Below, one piece after another: positions 31,021-40,878 of a stretch of DNA of 64,000 nucleotides. Under the pieces are notes generated by a model. That model worked only from the letters and a program-made list of their open reading frames with translations, was not told the origin of the DNA and ran no database searches. Source of the DNA: Campylobacter estrildidarum (GTDB lineage Bacteria; Campylobacterota; Campylobacteria; Campylobacterales; Campylobacteraceae). The translations under genes were made by a program, and so were the position numbers. The stretch lies in contig NZ_NXLZ01000002.1 of the NCBI RefSeq assembly GCF_005406205.1, forward strand, positions 99,418 through 163,417, given 5' to 3'. Each line of letters opens with the position of its first letter. Position 1 is the stretch's first letter.

Positions 31021-32481
31021 ATGCACGGGAAAATAGCTATTTATATGGATTCTACCGGACGAGGAACTGTTACAAATTCGGCAAATACTTTTTTTGATTT
31101 TAATCGTCAAATTTGGAATGATAAGAAGAGTATGCCAACCGTTGGAATGCTAGTAGAGTTCAGAACTCTTTCTGTAGAAACAAAAAACGAGGATGGAAGT
31201 CAGGCTCCTGTTAGTAAAACTATTACTGGAATAAAGCCTTCTAAATTTCAAGAATTTAAAGAAGGAGATTTTATCACAGAAAATGATTTTTGGAAAACAG
31301 ATAATGATGATGAATTAGAAGATTTGCAAAATTCAAGAAGAAGTGCTTATGTTGCAGAACTTTATAGAACTATAGATTTTGATTCTATAGAAAAAATACC
31401 CTTATCTCTTACTATTCCTCAAGCCATACAAAAATATTTTGCCCATGAAATTTTATCTGTGGAAACTTTACAATCTAATTTAGAAGATGAAAAAGATATT
31501 CCATGCGTTTTAGATTATGTTATTGTTAAAAGATTTTTATTTAAGGCCTATGATACTTTAATTTTTATGGATAATAGTATTGATCAAACTCAATTTAATG
31601 CCTTAAAAAGTATTATGATGCACTTAGAAAATTCATATAAACAAATAATTGCGGATCGTAAACCTAATATAGCTAAAATTTTTAACGAAACTTTTTTATC
31701 TTTGCAATGTCACTACCAAGCCCTTTTAGCAACTATAGACACGAGAAAAAATAGACTCGCTTCTATTGAAGCACAAATGAAAACTTTACAATCTGAAATC
31801 AATCTTAAGTCTAATGCAGCCAATGCGGATCCAGAAAAAATTAAAGCCAAGCAAGAAAAACTAGAAAAACTACAAAAAGAAACAGAAAATTATAAAACTA
31901 CTCTTAAAAGGCTTGGGGCTTTACAAGAAGATTTTTATAAGAAAAACTACAATATTTTTGAAAATGCTTTCAAACTTTCACGGGAAAAACTTTTTAAAAA
32001 AATTGTAACAGGACTTAATTTATGTGCAACCATTATGGATACTAAAATTTGGCATTTATCCTTAAAATCTTCAGGTGTTAAGAATTCTTATTTTACAATG
32101 AGCAATATAGAAAATTCTTTTTGCTCCCTTTCATTTGCAGAACATTATTTAAGTAGGTTAAACAAATCCGCTCTAAATCCTTTTGATCAGAAACTCTCTG
32201 TTTATATTCAAAAAATCGCTAAGGATCAAAGAAGAAAATTTTTAGTTGTAACTTCTGATTTGGATTTGCTTTGTAAATTGAAAATTGAAAATTTCTCTCA
32301 AAATCCATATTATATTGTAAAATACGCTCCTAAAAAAGTTAATTATCAATCTTTAATGCGTGATAATACTTTTGATATAGTATATATTGACGAAAAGCAT
32401 GTTTGGGAAAGTGTAGCAGATATAATCTTACAAGGAAAACATTTTGATAAAACGGGAAAAACCAAATTTAAACTCATTTAA
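31021..32481 (+). CDS. Hypothetical protein with cold-shock-like N-terminus and coiled coil
   Basis: A 486-residue cytosolic protein that I do not recognise by name. The first 50 residues follow the spacing of a cold-shock/OB-type domain (GKIAIYM...GRGTVTN...FFDFN...PTVGMLVEF). The centre (about 235-305) is a strong Lys/Glu-rich coiled coil (IEAQMKTLQSEINLK, KAKQEKLEKLQKE). The C-terminal 120 residues contain a folded region (RRKFLVVTSDLDLLCKL...FDIVYIDEKHVW) that could bind a nucleotide or receive a signal. An AAGGAT ribosome site is present. It is transcribed alone and lies immediately before the 6S RNA promoter. Confidence 0.75.
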   Translation: MHGKIAIYMDSTGRGTVTNSANTFFDFNRQIWNDKKSMPTVGMLVEFRTLSVETKNEDGSQAPVSKTITGIKPSKFQEFKEGDFITENDFWKTDNDDELEDLQNSRRSAYVAELYRTIDFDSIEKIPLSLTIPQAIQKYFAHEILSVETLQSNLEDEKDIPCVLDYVIVKRFLFKAYDTLIFMDNSIDQTQFNALKSIMMHLENSYKQIIADRKPNIAKIFNETFLSLQCHYQALLATIDTRKNRLASIEAQMKTLQSEINLKSNAANADPEKIKAKQEKLEKLQKETENYKTTLKRLGALQEDFYKKNYNIFENAFKLSREKLFKKIVTGLNLCATIMDTKIWHLSLKSSGVKNSYFTMSNIENSFCSLSFAEHYLSRLNKSALNPFDQKLSVYIQKIAKDQRRKFLVVTSDLDLLCKLKIENFSQNPYYIVKYAPKKVNYQSLMRDNTFDIVYIDEKHVWESVADIILQGKHFDKTGKTKFKLI

Positions 32482-32508
32482 AACATAGAATTTTAAGCTA
32501 AATAAGGC

Positions 32509-32514
32509 TATAAT
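32509..32514 (+). promoter_or_regulatory. -10 element of the 6S RNA promoter
   Basis: A perfect TATAAT (32509-32514), extended on its 5' side by AAGGC, sits 6-7 bases before the 5' end predicted from the RNA closing stem. No clear -35 box is seen, as is common in Campylobacter. The element lies 28 bases after the stop of the upstream gene. Confidence 0.75.
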
Positions 32515-32520
32515 TACTCG

Positions 32521-32697
32521 CCTAAGCGGTGCGTATATTTAAAGTGATCCAACACATTTTTATTTACTGTGATGTGCGATTTACCGTGTCTGTGGCGTCG
32601 TTTGAATTTCGAAAGAAGTGAGAAGTTGCAGCCTTTAAAAATTGCCTAGCGGTTTTATTGACTTTTTGGGGTCAACTTTCACAAACGGCTGCTTGGG
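32521..32697 (+). ncRNA. ssrS: 6S RNA (purD RNA motif)
   Basis: The region of about 177 bases between two genes is much richer in GC than neighbouring gaps and is bounded by a closing stem (CCTAAGC at 32521-32527 with GCTTGGG at 32691-32697). A 3' hairpin (TTGAC at 32658-32662 with GTCAA at 32671-32675) lies inside. It starts just after a TATAAT box and ends 16 bases before purD. In epsilonproteobacteria the 6S RNA, earlier described as the purD RNA motif, occupies exactly this place; it binds sigma-70 RNA polymerase by mimicking an open promoter. I did not fold the RNA; the call rests on location, stem, promoter and size. Confidence 0.85.
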
Positions 32698-32713
32698 TTT
32701 ATGAGGAGAATAA

Positions 32714-33964
32714 ATGAAAATAATGATTTTAGGTAGCGGTGCTCGCGAATATTCTATAGCCTTAGCCTTAAAAAAAGTAAATGAGAATTTAAAATTCTAT
32801 TTTTCACCTGGAAATGGTGCTACTCAAAATCTTGGAATCAATATAAATCTTAAAAAGCCTTTAGAATTAGCAAAATACGCAAAAGAAAATGAAATCGATC
32901 TTTGTATAGTGGGTAGTGAAAATTTTTTAGCCGAAGGGATTGTAGATATTTTTAAACAACACAATCTTTCTATATTTGGACCAAGCAAAGCCGCAGCTAT
33001 GCTTGAAACTTCAAAATCCTTTATGAAAAATTTTCTTCAAAAATATAATATTAAAACGGCTAAATTTTTAAATACTAATAATCTAGAAAAAGCCAAAGAA
33101 TTTATTTTAAATTTAACACCGCCTATAGTCGTAAAAGCAGATGGATTGTGTGCTGGAAAAGGTGTGATTATCGCACAAACCCACAATCAAGCTGTGGAAG
33201 CAGCCTCTAAAATGCTTAGTGGAGAAAGTTTTGGAGATGCAGGAAAATTTATAGTTGTAGAAGAATTTTTAGATGGCTTCGAACTAAGTATTTTTGCTGT
33301 GTGTGATGGAGATGATTTTGTATTATTGCCCGCAGCACAAGATCATAAAAAACTCCTAGATCAAGATAAAGGACCAAATACTGGTGGTATGGGAGCTTAT
33401 GCGCCCAGCTCTTTAGCAAATGAAACTCTGCTTGAAAAAATCAAAAAAGACATTATCATCCCTACTTTATCTGGAATGAAAAAAGAAGGCAGTGAATTTA
33501 GTGGAGTCTTATTTATAGGAATTATGGTTGTAAATCAAGAACCTTATGTTTTAGAATTTAATGTGCGTTTTGGAGATCCAGAATGCGAAGTTTTAATGCC
33601 TTTAATTGAAAATCCTTTAGAGCTTATTTTAGCAGCCACTCAAAAACGCTTAAAAAATATAAAAATTAATATAAAAAGAGCTTATGCCGTAGGAGTTGTT
33701 TGCGCTAGTGAAAATTACCCTTATAAAAGCTCTGAAAAAACAGAAATTTCTATAAAAAATATTCCAGAAAACACGCATATTTCTTATGCTGGAGTTAGCT
33801 TAGATAATGGTAAATTAATGGCTGATGGGGGACGTGTATTAGTATGTGTTGGTGTAGGTAAAGACATAAAAGAGGCTCAAAAAAAAGCTTATGAGCTTTG
33901 TGAAAATGTTCAATTTAAAGGAAAACAATTTAGAAAAGATATTGCTTATCAGGTTGCTCCATGA
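32714..33964 (+). CDS. purD: Phosphoribosylamine-glycine ligase
   Basis: Catalyses the second step of purine synthesis, joining phosphoribosylamine to glycine with ATP. The 416 residues have [15 protein letters not shown] at the N-terminus, the ATP-grasp loop [30 protein letters not shown], and [18 protein letters not shown], which are all GARS signatures. GAGGAG lies 5 bases before the ATG. The short 16-bp distance to the 6S RNA suggests that at least some purD mRNA starts at the 6S promoter. It overlaps the RDD gene by 4 bp. Confidence 0.96.
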   Translation: MKIMILGSGAREYSIALALKKVNENLKFYFSPGNGATQNLGININLKKPLELAKYAKENEIDLCIVGSENFLAEGIVDIFKQHNLSIFGPSKAAAMLETSKSFMKNFLQKYNIKTAKFLNTNNLEKAKEFILNLTPPIVVKADGLCAGKGVIIAQTHNQAVEAASKMLSGESFGDAGKFIVVEEFLDGFELSIFAVCDGDDFVLLPAAQDHKKLLDQDKGPNTGGMGAYAPSSLANETLLEKIKKDIIIPTLSGMKKEGSEFSGVLFIGIMVVNQEPYVLEFNVRFGDPECEVLMPLIENPLELILAATQKRLKNIKINIKRAYAVGVVCASENYPYKSSEKTEISIKNIPENTHISYAGVSLDNGKLMADGGRVLVCVGVGKDIKEAQKKAYELCENVQFKGKQFRKDIAYQVAP

Positions 33965-34413
33965 AAGAAGATTTAATAACTCGTTTAGAACGTGAAAATT
34001 TAAGCATTGCTAGTTTTGGAAAAAGAATATTAGCTTATTTTATAGATAATTTTATACTTTCCTTAATCGTTTGTGTAATTTTTTATGATCAATTGCTTCA
34101 AACAAAAAATTTATTAGAAACAACTCAAATATTAGGTAATTTTTATTTAGGCTTTATTTTGCTTCATTTTACATATCAAGCAATTTTTACTTATTTATAT
34201 GGGGCAAGTCTCGGAAAAATAGCGTGCAAAATTATCATTTTAGATGAAGATCTTCTAGATAAACCAAATTTAATGCAAAGCTGCATAAGATCAGCTACTA
34301 GGCAATTGAGCGATATGGCATTTATGTTAGGTTTTGCTTGGGCTTTAGGTAATGATTTGCGTAAAACATGGGAAGATTATTTATCAAGGACGATAGTAGT
34401 TAATGTGGCATAA
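33961..34413 (+). CDS. RDD-family membrane protein
   Basis: A 150-residue inner-membrane protein with three or four helices (about 25-45, 60-82 and 117-132). The RDD pattern is [20 protein letters not shown] near the start, with Arg and two Asp/Asn-like positions, and [19 protein letters not shown] in the middle. RDD proteins include Na+/H+ antiporters and proteins of unknown transport role; nothing here settles the function. It is wedged between purD and lptD with overlaps of 4 and 11 bp, so its translation is coupled to both. Confidence 0.8.
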   Translation: MKEDLITRLERENLSIASFGKRILAYFIDNFILSLIVCVIFYDQLLQTKNLLETTQILGNFYLGFILLHFTYQAIFTYLYGASLGKIACKIIILDEDLLDKPNLMQSCIRSATRQLSDMAFMLGFAWALGNDLRKTWEDYLSRTIVVNVA

Positions 34414-36454
34414 AATTCTACTATCTTTATTTTTCACAAGTATTTTTTTAAATGCAACTCAAGTTGATATTTATGCGCTTGATGCAAAAAAAGAAGGGGA
34501 TATTCTTACCGCAAACAATGACGTTATTGTATTTTCAGATTTTTATTTTATTACCGCAAATAGGGCAATATATAATCAAAAAAGCGGAGATATAGAGCTT
34601 TTCGGTGATGTCAATATCTTAAGAGGGCAAAATGAGCGCTCACACTCAAATTATGCAAAAATAAACTTAAATTCCAATGAAGCATATTTTAATAATTTTT
34701 TCTTTTCTAATAACAATTTAGAAGTTTGGTTTCAAAGTAAAAAAAGTTATTTAAATGACAACTTTTTCGAAAGTAAAATTTCTGCCGTTTCTAGTTGCAA
34801 TGTTGAAGATCCAGATTGGGAAATCCGATTTTCTAAAGGTTGGCTTAATAGAAAAAATAATTTTGTTCATTTATATAATGCAAGATTATATGTCAAAAAT
34901 TTTCCAATATTTTATCTTCCTTATTTTGGATTTAGCGCAGATACACATCGACAAAGCGGACTTTTAGTCCCTAAATTTTTTTTAAAAAGGAATGAAGGTT
35001 TTTATTATGAACAACCTATTTATATAGCAACCGATGAAAATTGGGATTTGCAATTAAACCCCCAAATTAGAACTGATAGAGGTTTTGGACTTTATTCTAC
35101 TTTGAGATTTGTAGATTCTCTTTATTCTACGGGCGAATTAAATTTTGGTGGTTTTAAAGAAAAATCTTCTTATTATTATAAAGAAAATTTAAAAAATAAA
35201 ATTCACTCTGGAATTGAATTAAAATATGCTAGAAATAATTTAATGAAGGCTTTATTGGGAGATAATGTCCAAGAAGGCTTATGGATAGATGCAACTTATC
35301 TTAACGATATAGATTATCTCAATCTTAGCTCAAATAATACTTATGATCTTGCTTCATTAGTCACCTCTAAGATTAATTATTTTTTAGCAGATGAAAATAA
35401 TTATTATGGAGCTTACGCAAAATATTACATCGATACATCTAAATTAAGTAATAAAACAACCTTGCAAGAATATCCGAGTTTTCAATATCACCGATTTTTA
35501 AATAATCTATTTGATGAACGCTTACGTTATTCTTTTGACGCAACTTTTCATAATTTTTATCGCCCTGTTGATCCTTATGCAAATCAAATTAATTTAGAAC
35601 TCCCTATTTCCTATCATAATACTTTTTTTGAAGATTTATTGCATTTTACCTTTACAGAAAGCTTATTTGCTTCTTTTATAAATTATTCTAAAATTCCAGA
35701 AAAAAAGCATGAGTATTATTTTCAAAATACCCATAGCTTTAATTTTTATACTGATCTTTCTAAGAATTATGGTGATTTTTTTCACACCTTGAACTTTGGC
35801 TTAGAATATTTATTTATTGGGGCAAAATCTGGAAGCATTAGTGAAAATTATCTTGAAGAATCTGCTCAAAAAGATGATCAAATCAATTTTTATACAGTCC
35901 AATATTTTTACAATGAACTAGGTCAAAAAAAATTAAAGCATAAATTTAACCTTGAGTATTTAAACAAAAAGCAACATTTTGATGAGTTAAAAAATTTATT
36001 GACTTATTATTACAATGACTATATTAATTTTAACAATGAAACATTTTATTCTTATGAGAAACAAAAATTTACAAATGTAATCAATCAAATCGAATTTAGC
36101 ACCAATTTTGATTTTAACTGGAATTTTTCACATGCCTATCAAAATAATGAATATGGCAAATACAATTTTATAGGAACACGCGCAAATTATATTGTCACGC
36201 CAAATTATAATCTATTTGGAGGAATTTGGCTAGATACTCAAAGAGCACATGCAAATATGTGGGAATTGGGTTATACTTTTCAGCGTAAATGCTGGAATTA
36301 TTCTTTAATGTATAGAGAAAGAATTGATCCACAGCTCACAAGTGCTGGGATCACCGCTAAAAATCAAAGTGGGGTTTATTTTGTATTTAATTTTTATCCA
36401 ATAGGTGGGATCAAATACGATTTTTCACTAGCTGAAACTGAAAGTAAAATTTAA
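34403..36454 (+). CDS. lptD: LPS/LOS-assembly outer-membrane protein LptD
   Basis: Inserts lipooligosaccharide into the outer leaflet together with LptE. The 683 residues comprise a signal peptide (about 1-18), an N-terminal OstA/beta-jellyroll domain (IYALDAKKEGDILTANNDVIVFSDFYFITANRAIYN split over residues 24-60, LFGDVNILRG) and a long C-terminal beta-barrel rich in aromatic residues. The cysteine and RQSGLLVPKF (about residues 190-200) segments are typical of LptD (Imp/OstA). It is shorter than E. coli LptD (784), as is common for epsilonproteobacteria. Confidence 0.92.
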   Translation: MWHKILLSLFFTSIFLNATQVDIYALDAKKEGDILTANNDVIVFSDFYFITANRAIYNQKSGDIELFGDVNILRGQNERSHSNYAKINLNSNEAYFNNFFFSNNNLEVWFQSKKSYLNDNFFESKISAVSSCNVEDPDWEIRFSKGWLNRKNNFVHLYNARLYVKNFPIFYLPYFGFSADTHRQSGLLVPKFFLKRNEGFYYEQPIYIATDENWDLQLNPQIRTDRGFGLYSTLRFVDSLYSTGELNFGGFKEKSSYYYKENLKNKIHSGIELKYARNNLMKALLGDNVQEGLWIDATYLNDIDYLNLSSNNTYDLASLVTSKINYFLADENNYYGAYAKYYIDTSKLSNKTTLQEYPSFQYHRFLNNLFDERLRYSFDATFHNFYRPVDPYANQINLELPISYHNTFFEDLLHFTFTESLFASFINYSKIPEKKHEYYFQNTHSFNFYTDLSKNYGDFFHTLNFGLEYLFIGAKSGSISENYLEESAQKDDQINFYTVQYFYNELGQKKLKHKFNLEYLNKKQHFDELKNLLTYYYNDYINFNNETFYSYEKQKFTNVINQIEFSTNFDFNWNFSHAYQNNEYGKYNFIGTRANYIVTPNYNLFGGIWLDTQRAHANMWELGYTFQRKCWNYSLMYRERIDPQLTSAGITAKNQSGVYFVFNFYPIGGIKYDFSLAETESKI

Positions 36455-36523
36455 AGGAAGGATACTTTGCTTAATATTTTTAAAAATCTAACTAATTTAA
36501 TATCTGGAAAAAAAGGACAAACT

Positions 36524-38668
36524 ATGCAATACGAAATTCAAATTAACAAAAATATAGAAATTTTTGATATAGATAAAGTGGCAAGACAAGCTTCAGGTGC
36601 TGTTCTGATGAGACAAGGAAAAAGCGTTATTTTGGCAACTGTTGCAAGAGAAGAAAAGCCAGTTGAAGAAGACTTTCTACCTTTAACTGTACAATATATA
36701 GAAAAAGCTTATGCTGCAGGTAAAATTCCAGGGGGTTATGTCAAAAGAGAAACTAAACCAACCGATGCTGAAACCCTTACAGCTAGAATTATAGATAGAT
36801 CTTTACGTCCGCTCTTTCCAAAGGGGTATGCTTATCCTACTCAAATCGTTGTCATAGTTCTTTCAGTAGATTCTCAAACAGATTTACAAGTAATGAGTCT
36901 AAATGCAGCCAGTGTAGCTCTTTATTTAAGCGATATTCCTATAAAAGCTCCAGTTTGCGGTGTCCGTATAGGGCGTATAGATGATAACTTTATCTTAAAT
37001 CCTAGCAATGAAGAACTCAAAAAAAGCACTTTAGATCTTTATGTTTCTGGAGTGAAAGATGAACTTTTAATGATAGAAATGAGAGCTTTACCTAGTGATG
37101 AATTTGCAATGATAAAAACTGATCGAACACCTATACCAGAAAATCAAATTATGAATGAGTTAAGCGAAGATGAGACTTTAGAAGCCTTAAGTATAGCTCA
37201 AAAAGCCATTTTAGAAGGATCGGGTATTTATGAAAAAACTTTCATAAAACACAAAAAAAATAATCCTATAGAATTAAAAGATGAAATTGAATATCCAGAA
37301 ATTTTCACTTTTTTGGAAAATAATTTTTATAACGATATTAAGCAAGCTATTAATCAAATGGCAAAAAGTGAGAGAGCTAGCGAATTAAATAAAATCGCTA
37401 AAGAAATTATGAAACTAGAAATCGCTAAAGAATGGGATGAAGAAAGCATACTCAACACTTTAAATAAGGTTAAACGCACTATTGTACGATCTCAAATCCT
37501 AAATGAAGGAAAAAGGGCAGATGGTAGAGGATTAAAAGAAGTAAGACCTATTAGCATAGAAACAAATATACTCCCTAATGCTCACGGATCTTGTCTTTTT
37601 ACACGTGGTCAAACTCAAGCTTTGGTAGTGGCAACTTTGGGTGGGGATAATGATGCTCAAATGATAGATTTACTCAATGAAAAAAATCCTATAAGCGAAC
37701 GCTTTATGGTTAATTACAATTTTCCAGGTTTTTCAGTCGGTGAAGCTAGTCCGATTAAAGCACCAAGTAGAAGAGAGTTAGGGCATGGAAATTTAGGAAA
37801 AAGAGCTTTATATCCAAGTGTGCCACAAGATTATCCTTATGTTATTCGTTTAGTCAGTGAAATTCTAGAAAGCAATGGATCAAGTTCTATGGCTACAGTT
37901 TGTGGTGGATCTTTAGCCTTACGTGCTGCTGGAGTTCCTAGCTTAGATCTTATTGCTGGGGTTGCAATGGGTTTAATTTTTGAAAATGATCAATTTGCAG
38001 TTTTAACCGATATTATGGGACTTGAAGATCACGACGGAGATATGGATTTTAAAGTTGCTGGAAACAAAAATGGTATCACTGCCTTGCAAATGGATATCAA
38101 ACTTGGCGGAATCGATCAAGAAAAGCTAAAAATCGCTCTTTATCAAGCCAAAGAAGGAAGATTGCATATTTTAGATATTATGGAAAAAGCAGCAAAAGAA
38201 ATTGTTGTCAATGAAGAAATATTACCTAAAATAGAACTATTTAGTATTGAACCATCTAAAATCGTTGATATTATAGGTCAAGGGGGTAAAACCATCAAAG
38301 AAATTATAGAGAAATTTAATGTATCCATTGATCTTGACCGAGATAAAGGTGAGGTAAAAATTTCAGGCTGCGATAATGAACAAATTATGGCTGCTAAAAA
38401 TTACATTATCAATATCACAACATCTCACAAGTCTCATAAAAAATCATTCAAGGAAAAGAAAATATCAGATTTTGAAATTGGTCAAGAATTTGAGGGAGTG
38501 GTTAAAAAAATCACTCAATTTGGAGCCTTTGTAGAACTTAAAGATGATATAGATGGCTTGATACATCATTCTAAAATCAAACATTTAAATATTAAAGAGC
38601 AAGATATTTTAAGAGTAAAAGTAAGTGAAATTAAAAATGGAAAAATTTCTGTGGATTTATGTGAATGA
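36524..38668 (+). CDS. pnp: Polynucleotide phosphorylase
   Basis: A 3'-5' phosphorolytic exoribonuclease of the RNA degradosome, important for cold growth in C. jejuni. It has two RNase PH domains (N-terminal [27 protein letters not shown]-terminal [19 protein letters not shown] with [13 protein letters not shown]), a KH domain ([15 protein letters not shown]) and an S1 domain ([17 protein letters not shown]). I start it at the ATG at 36524 (MQYEIQIN), preceded by AAAGGA, which gives 714 residues. An upstream in-frame TTG at 36467 also has a good AGGAAGG site and would add 19 residues; it cannot be excluded. Confidence 0.95.
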   Translation: MQYEIQINKNIEIFDIDKVARQASGAVLMRQGKSVILATVAREEKPVEEDFLPLTVQYIEKAYAAGKIPGGYVKRETKPTDAETLTARIIDRSLRPLFPKGYAYPTQIVVIVLSVDSQTDLQVMSLNAASVALYLSDIPIKAPVCGVRIGRIDDNFILNPSNEELKKSTLDLYVSGVKDELLMIEMRALPSDEFAMIKTDRTPIPENQIMNELSEDETLEALSIAQKAILEGSGIYEKTFIKHKKNNPIELKDEIEYPEIFTFLENNFYNDIKQAINQMAKSERASELNKIAKEIMKLEIAKEWDEESILNTLNKVKRTIVRSQILNEGKRADGRGLKEVRPISIETNILPNAHGSCLFTRGQTQALVVATLGGDNDAQMIDLLNEKNPISERFMVNYNFPGFSVGEASPIKAPSRRELGHGNLGKRALYPSVPQDYPYVIRLVSEILESNGSSSMATVCGGSLALRAAGVPSLDLIAGVAMGLIFENDQFAVLTDIMGLEDHDGDMDFKVAGNKNGITALQMDIKLGGIDQEKLKIALYQAKEGRLHILDIMEKAAKEIVVNEEILPKIELFSIEPSKIVDIIGQGGKTIKEIIEKFNVSIDLDRDKGEVKISGCDNEQIMAAKNYIINITTSHKSHKKSFKEKKISDFEIGQEFEGVVKKITQFGAFVELKDDIDGLIHHSKIKHLNIKEQDILRVKVSEIKNGKISVDLCE

Positions 38669-39150
38669 GTGAGTTTATCACTCATCCTTTAAAACCTTTT
38701 TTTGATAAAAATTCTAAAATTTTAATCCTAGGATCTTTTCCTTCAATCCAATCTAGAAAAGATGGTTTTTATTATCAACATCCAAGAAATAGGTTTTGGC
38801 CTATTTTTGAAATTTTATTCTCTGTAAAATTATCAAACATTAAAGAACAAAAAAAATTTCTAAAAAATCAAAAAATAGCCCTTTGGGATATACTTCAAAG
38901 TTGTAAAATAAAAAATTCCGATGATAAAACCATAAGTTATGCTAAGGCTAATGATTTAAATATTATTTTTAATCATGCCAAAATAGAACACATCTTTACC
39001 ACAGGACAAAGTGCTTATCGCTTTTTTAAAAAATTTTATCCTGATTTAGATGTTATCGCTCTACCATCAACTTCTCCAGCAAATTTGAATTTTTCCCTTG
39101 ATCGACTCTTATGTGAATATAGTAAAATTAAAAATTTTTCACAAAACTAA
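38665..39150 (+). CDS. DNA-deoxyinosine/uracil glycosylase (UDG superfamily)
   Basis: A 161-residue protein of the uracil-DNA glycosylase superfamily (hypoxanthine-DNA glycosylase/MUG-like group). The N-terminal active-site segment is [30 protein letters not shown], with the YYxHPRNxFW pattern typical of this family. The C-terminal substrate loop is [12 protein letters not shown]. It would remove deaminated bases from DNA. ATGA overlap with pnp suggests translational coupling. Conservation of the pattern makes the family call fair, while the exact base specificity is inference. Confidence 0.8.
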   Translation: MSEFITHPLKPFFDKNSKILILGSFPSIQSRKDGFYYQHPRNRFWPIFEILFSVKLSNIKEQKKFLKNQKIALWDILQSCKIKNSDDKTISYAKANDLNIIFNHAKIEHIFTTGQSAYRFFKKFYPDLDVIALPSTSPANLNFSLDRLLCEYSKIKNFSQN

Positions 39151-39167
39151 AAAAGCTTTTTTCTAAA

Positions 39168-40352
39168 TCATAAACCCATGTTTGAAAAAATATATTTTTT
39201 TTCAAATACTAAAAAAATTAAAGCATTGATTATAAAAACAAAGCATACAAAAGCAAAAACAAATTCTATCTTAAAATAAGCTGCTATAATTCCTCCTCCA
39301 AAGGCTCCACAAAAATTGCCTAAAAATTGACAAGTTTGATTTAAGCCAAATACAACACTCAAATTCTTTGCATCAACGCTTTTTTTAAGTAAAGCATTAA
39401 CACAAGGTAAAAGACCGCCAAGTCCCACTCCTATGAGTAAGCGAACAATAATTAGCATATAAACATTTGTGGTCAAAGACTGCAAATAAAAGCAAATTCC
39501 GCAAAACAATAAAGAAACAAAAATAATTTTACTAGGCCCTATTTTATCTGCAAATTTTCCTATTTTTGGTGCAAAAAAAAGGTTACTAATTCCACTTGAG
39601 GCTACAACAATCCCAGACCAAAGGGCTAAATTTCCATATTGATGAATTTGTTCTACAAAAATACTTAAAATTGGCATCACCCCAAAAGTTCCAAATTGAA
39701 TTACAAAAGTTGTCGCAAAAAGAACTATAATAAGAATTTTATTTTCTTTTTTCTTATCAGTGTATTGCTGAACTTCTTTATTTTTTTTATCTTCGTGAAT
39801 AAAAAAATAAATTGTCACAAAAGAACAAGCTATTAAAAACGCTACAAAATCAAATACAGTACTAATTTTAAAAAATTCTGCTACAAATCCACCAAATAAA
39901 GGACCAATTAAACTACCACTTACTGAGGCTGTAGAAAGAGTTCCTAAAGCGTAAGCTACTCTTTCTTTGGGTGCAATTACTGCTATAAAAACAACAGCCG
40001 CTGAAGTGAAACCAGAAACTATACCTGTTAAAGCACGAATTAAAACAACTTCAGTTGCACTATGAGCAAAGCTAAGCCATAAGGTTAAAATTGACATTCC
40101 TAAACTAGCACGAAGTAACATATTTTTATAGCCATATTTTGCACCCAAAAAAGCCCAAATAGGTGAAAAAATAGCCATTCCAAGAGGAGTAACTCCAAAT
40201 GCAAGTCCAGAATAAAATGCAATTTCATTTAAATTAACATGCCCTAATTCTTTTATATATAAAGGCAAAATAGGAGCAATTTGACTAAGTCCCATACTTG
40301 TAGTAAAAACTCCAAACCAGCATATCCATAAAGTTTTATTGAATTTTTCCAT
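39168..40352 (-). CDS. MFS efflux transporter
   Basis: A 394-residue inner-membrane protein with twelve predicted helices. It starts KTLWICWFGVFTTSMGLSQIAPILPLYIKELG and has the loop 2-3 motif SPIWAFLGAKYGYKNMLLRASLGMS and motif C-like SGSLIGPLFGGFVAEF, both characteristic of drug:H+ antiporters (DHA1, TetA/Bcr type). It matches in position the efflux pump I recall as Cj1257c. A divergent promoter region of about 55 bp separates it from the phosphatase gene. The drug range cannot be predicted. Confidence 0.85.
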   Translation of the reverse strand: MEKFNKTLWICWFGVFTTSMGLSQIAPILPLYIKELGHVNLNEIAFYSGLAFGVTPLGMAIFSPIWAFLGAKYGYKNMLLRASLGMSILTLWLSFAHSATEVVLIRALTGIVSGFTSAAVVFIAVIAPKERVAYALGTLSTASVSGSLIGPLFGGFVAEFFKISTVFDFVAFLIACSFVTIYFFIHEDKKNKEVQQYTDKKKENKILIIVLFATTFVIQFGTFGVMPILSIFVEQIHQYGNLALWSGIVVASSGISNLFFAPKIGKFADKIGPSKIIFVSLLFCGICFYLQSLTTNVYMLIIVRLLIGVGLGGLLPCVNALLKKSVDAKNLSVVFGLNQTCQFLGNFCGAFGGGIIAAYFKIEFVFAFVCFVFIINALIFLVFEKKYIFSNMGL

Positions 40353-40407
40353 AATTTTATTGTATGATACTTTTTATAATTTTTGATTAAAAAGTTAAGG
40401 AAATGCT

Positions 40408-40878
40408 GTGAAAAAAATAACCTTTGTATGTTTAGGAAATATATGTCGTTCCCCTATGGCTGAATTTGTAATGAAAGATTTGATTAAAAAGAAAAATTTA
40501 CAAAATAAATTTATCATTACAAGTGCAGGAACTTCTGGAGAACATGACGGAGAAGGAATGCATTTTGGTACAAAAAATAAACTCACAAATCTGAATATAG
40601 AACATCAAAATTTCGTAAGTAAAAAACTCACTCAAAAACTTTGCGACGAAAGTGATTTCATAATCACTATGGATAATTCTAATTTTAACAATGTCTTAAA
40701 AAATTTTAAAAATACCCAAAATAAACTTTTAAAAATGACAGATTTTGCCTCTGAGCTAGGATATAATGAAGTTCCAGATCCTTGGTATAGTGGAAATTTT
40801 GATGAAACTTATAAAATCATTTCTTTAGCTTGCAACAATCTTTTAGACTATATTCTTAAAGAATCTAAAACTATTTAA
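40408..40878 (+). CDS. Low-molecular-weight protein tyrosine phosphatase
   Basis: A 156-residue cytosolic phosphatase. The P-loop near the N-terminus is FVCLGNICRSPMAEF (CX5R; Cys near residue 7), and the catalytic acid loop is EVPDPWYSGNFDETY (DPW). It could dephosphorylate protein tyrosines or arginines. It starts with GTG at 40408, preceded by AAGGA with 6 bases of spacing. Its last 8 bases overlap the end of the convergent PLP-enzyme gene. In C. jejuni I recall this gene (Cj1258) as followed by porA; porA is not here. Confidence 0.9.
   Translation: MKKITFVCLGNICRSPMAEFVMKDLIKKKNLQNKFIITSAGTSGEHDGEGMHFGTKNKLTNLNIEHQNFVSKKLTQKLCDESDFIITMDNSNFNNVLKNFKNTQNKLLKMTDFASELGYNEVPDPWYSGNFDETYKIISLACNNLLDYILKESKTI

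Noticed and set aside
32521..32697. Purine riboswitch upstream of purD.
   Set aside because: The size, terminal stem and immediate upstream promoter fit 6S RNA; a three-way purine junction is not seen.
39150..39215. AAAAAAGCTTTTTT and the A/T palindrome in the 3' end of the MFS gene as terminators.
   Set aside because: The first has no loop and the second is coding sequence rich in Lys/Phe codons; neither is convincing.
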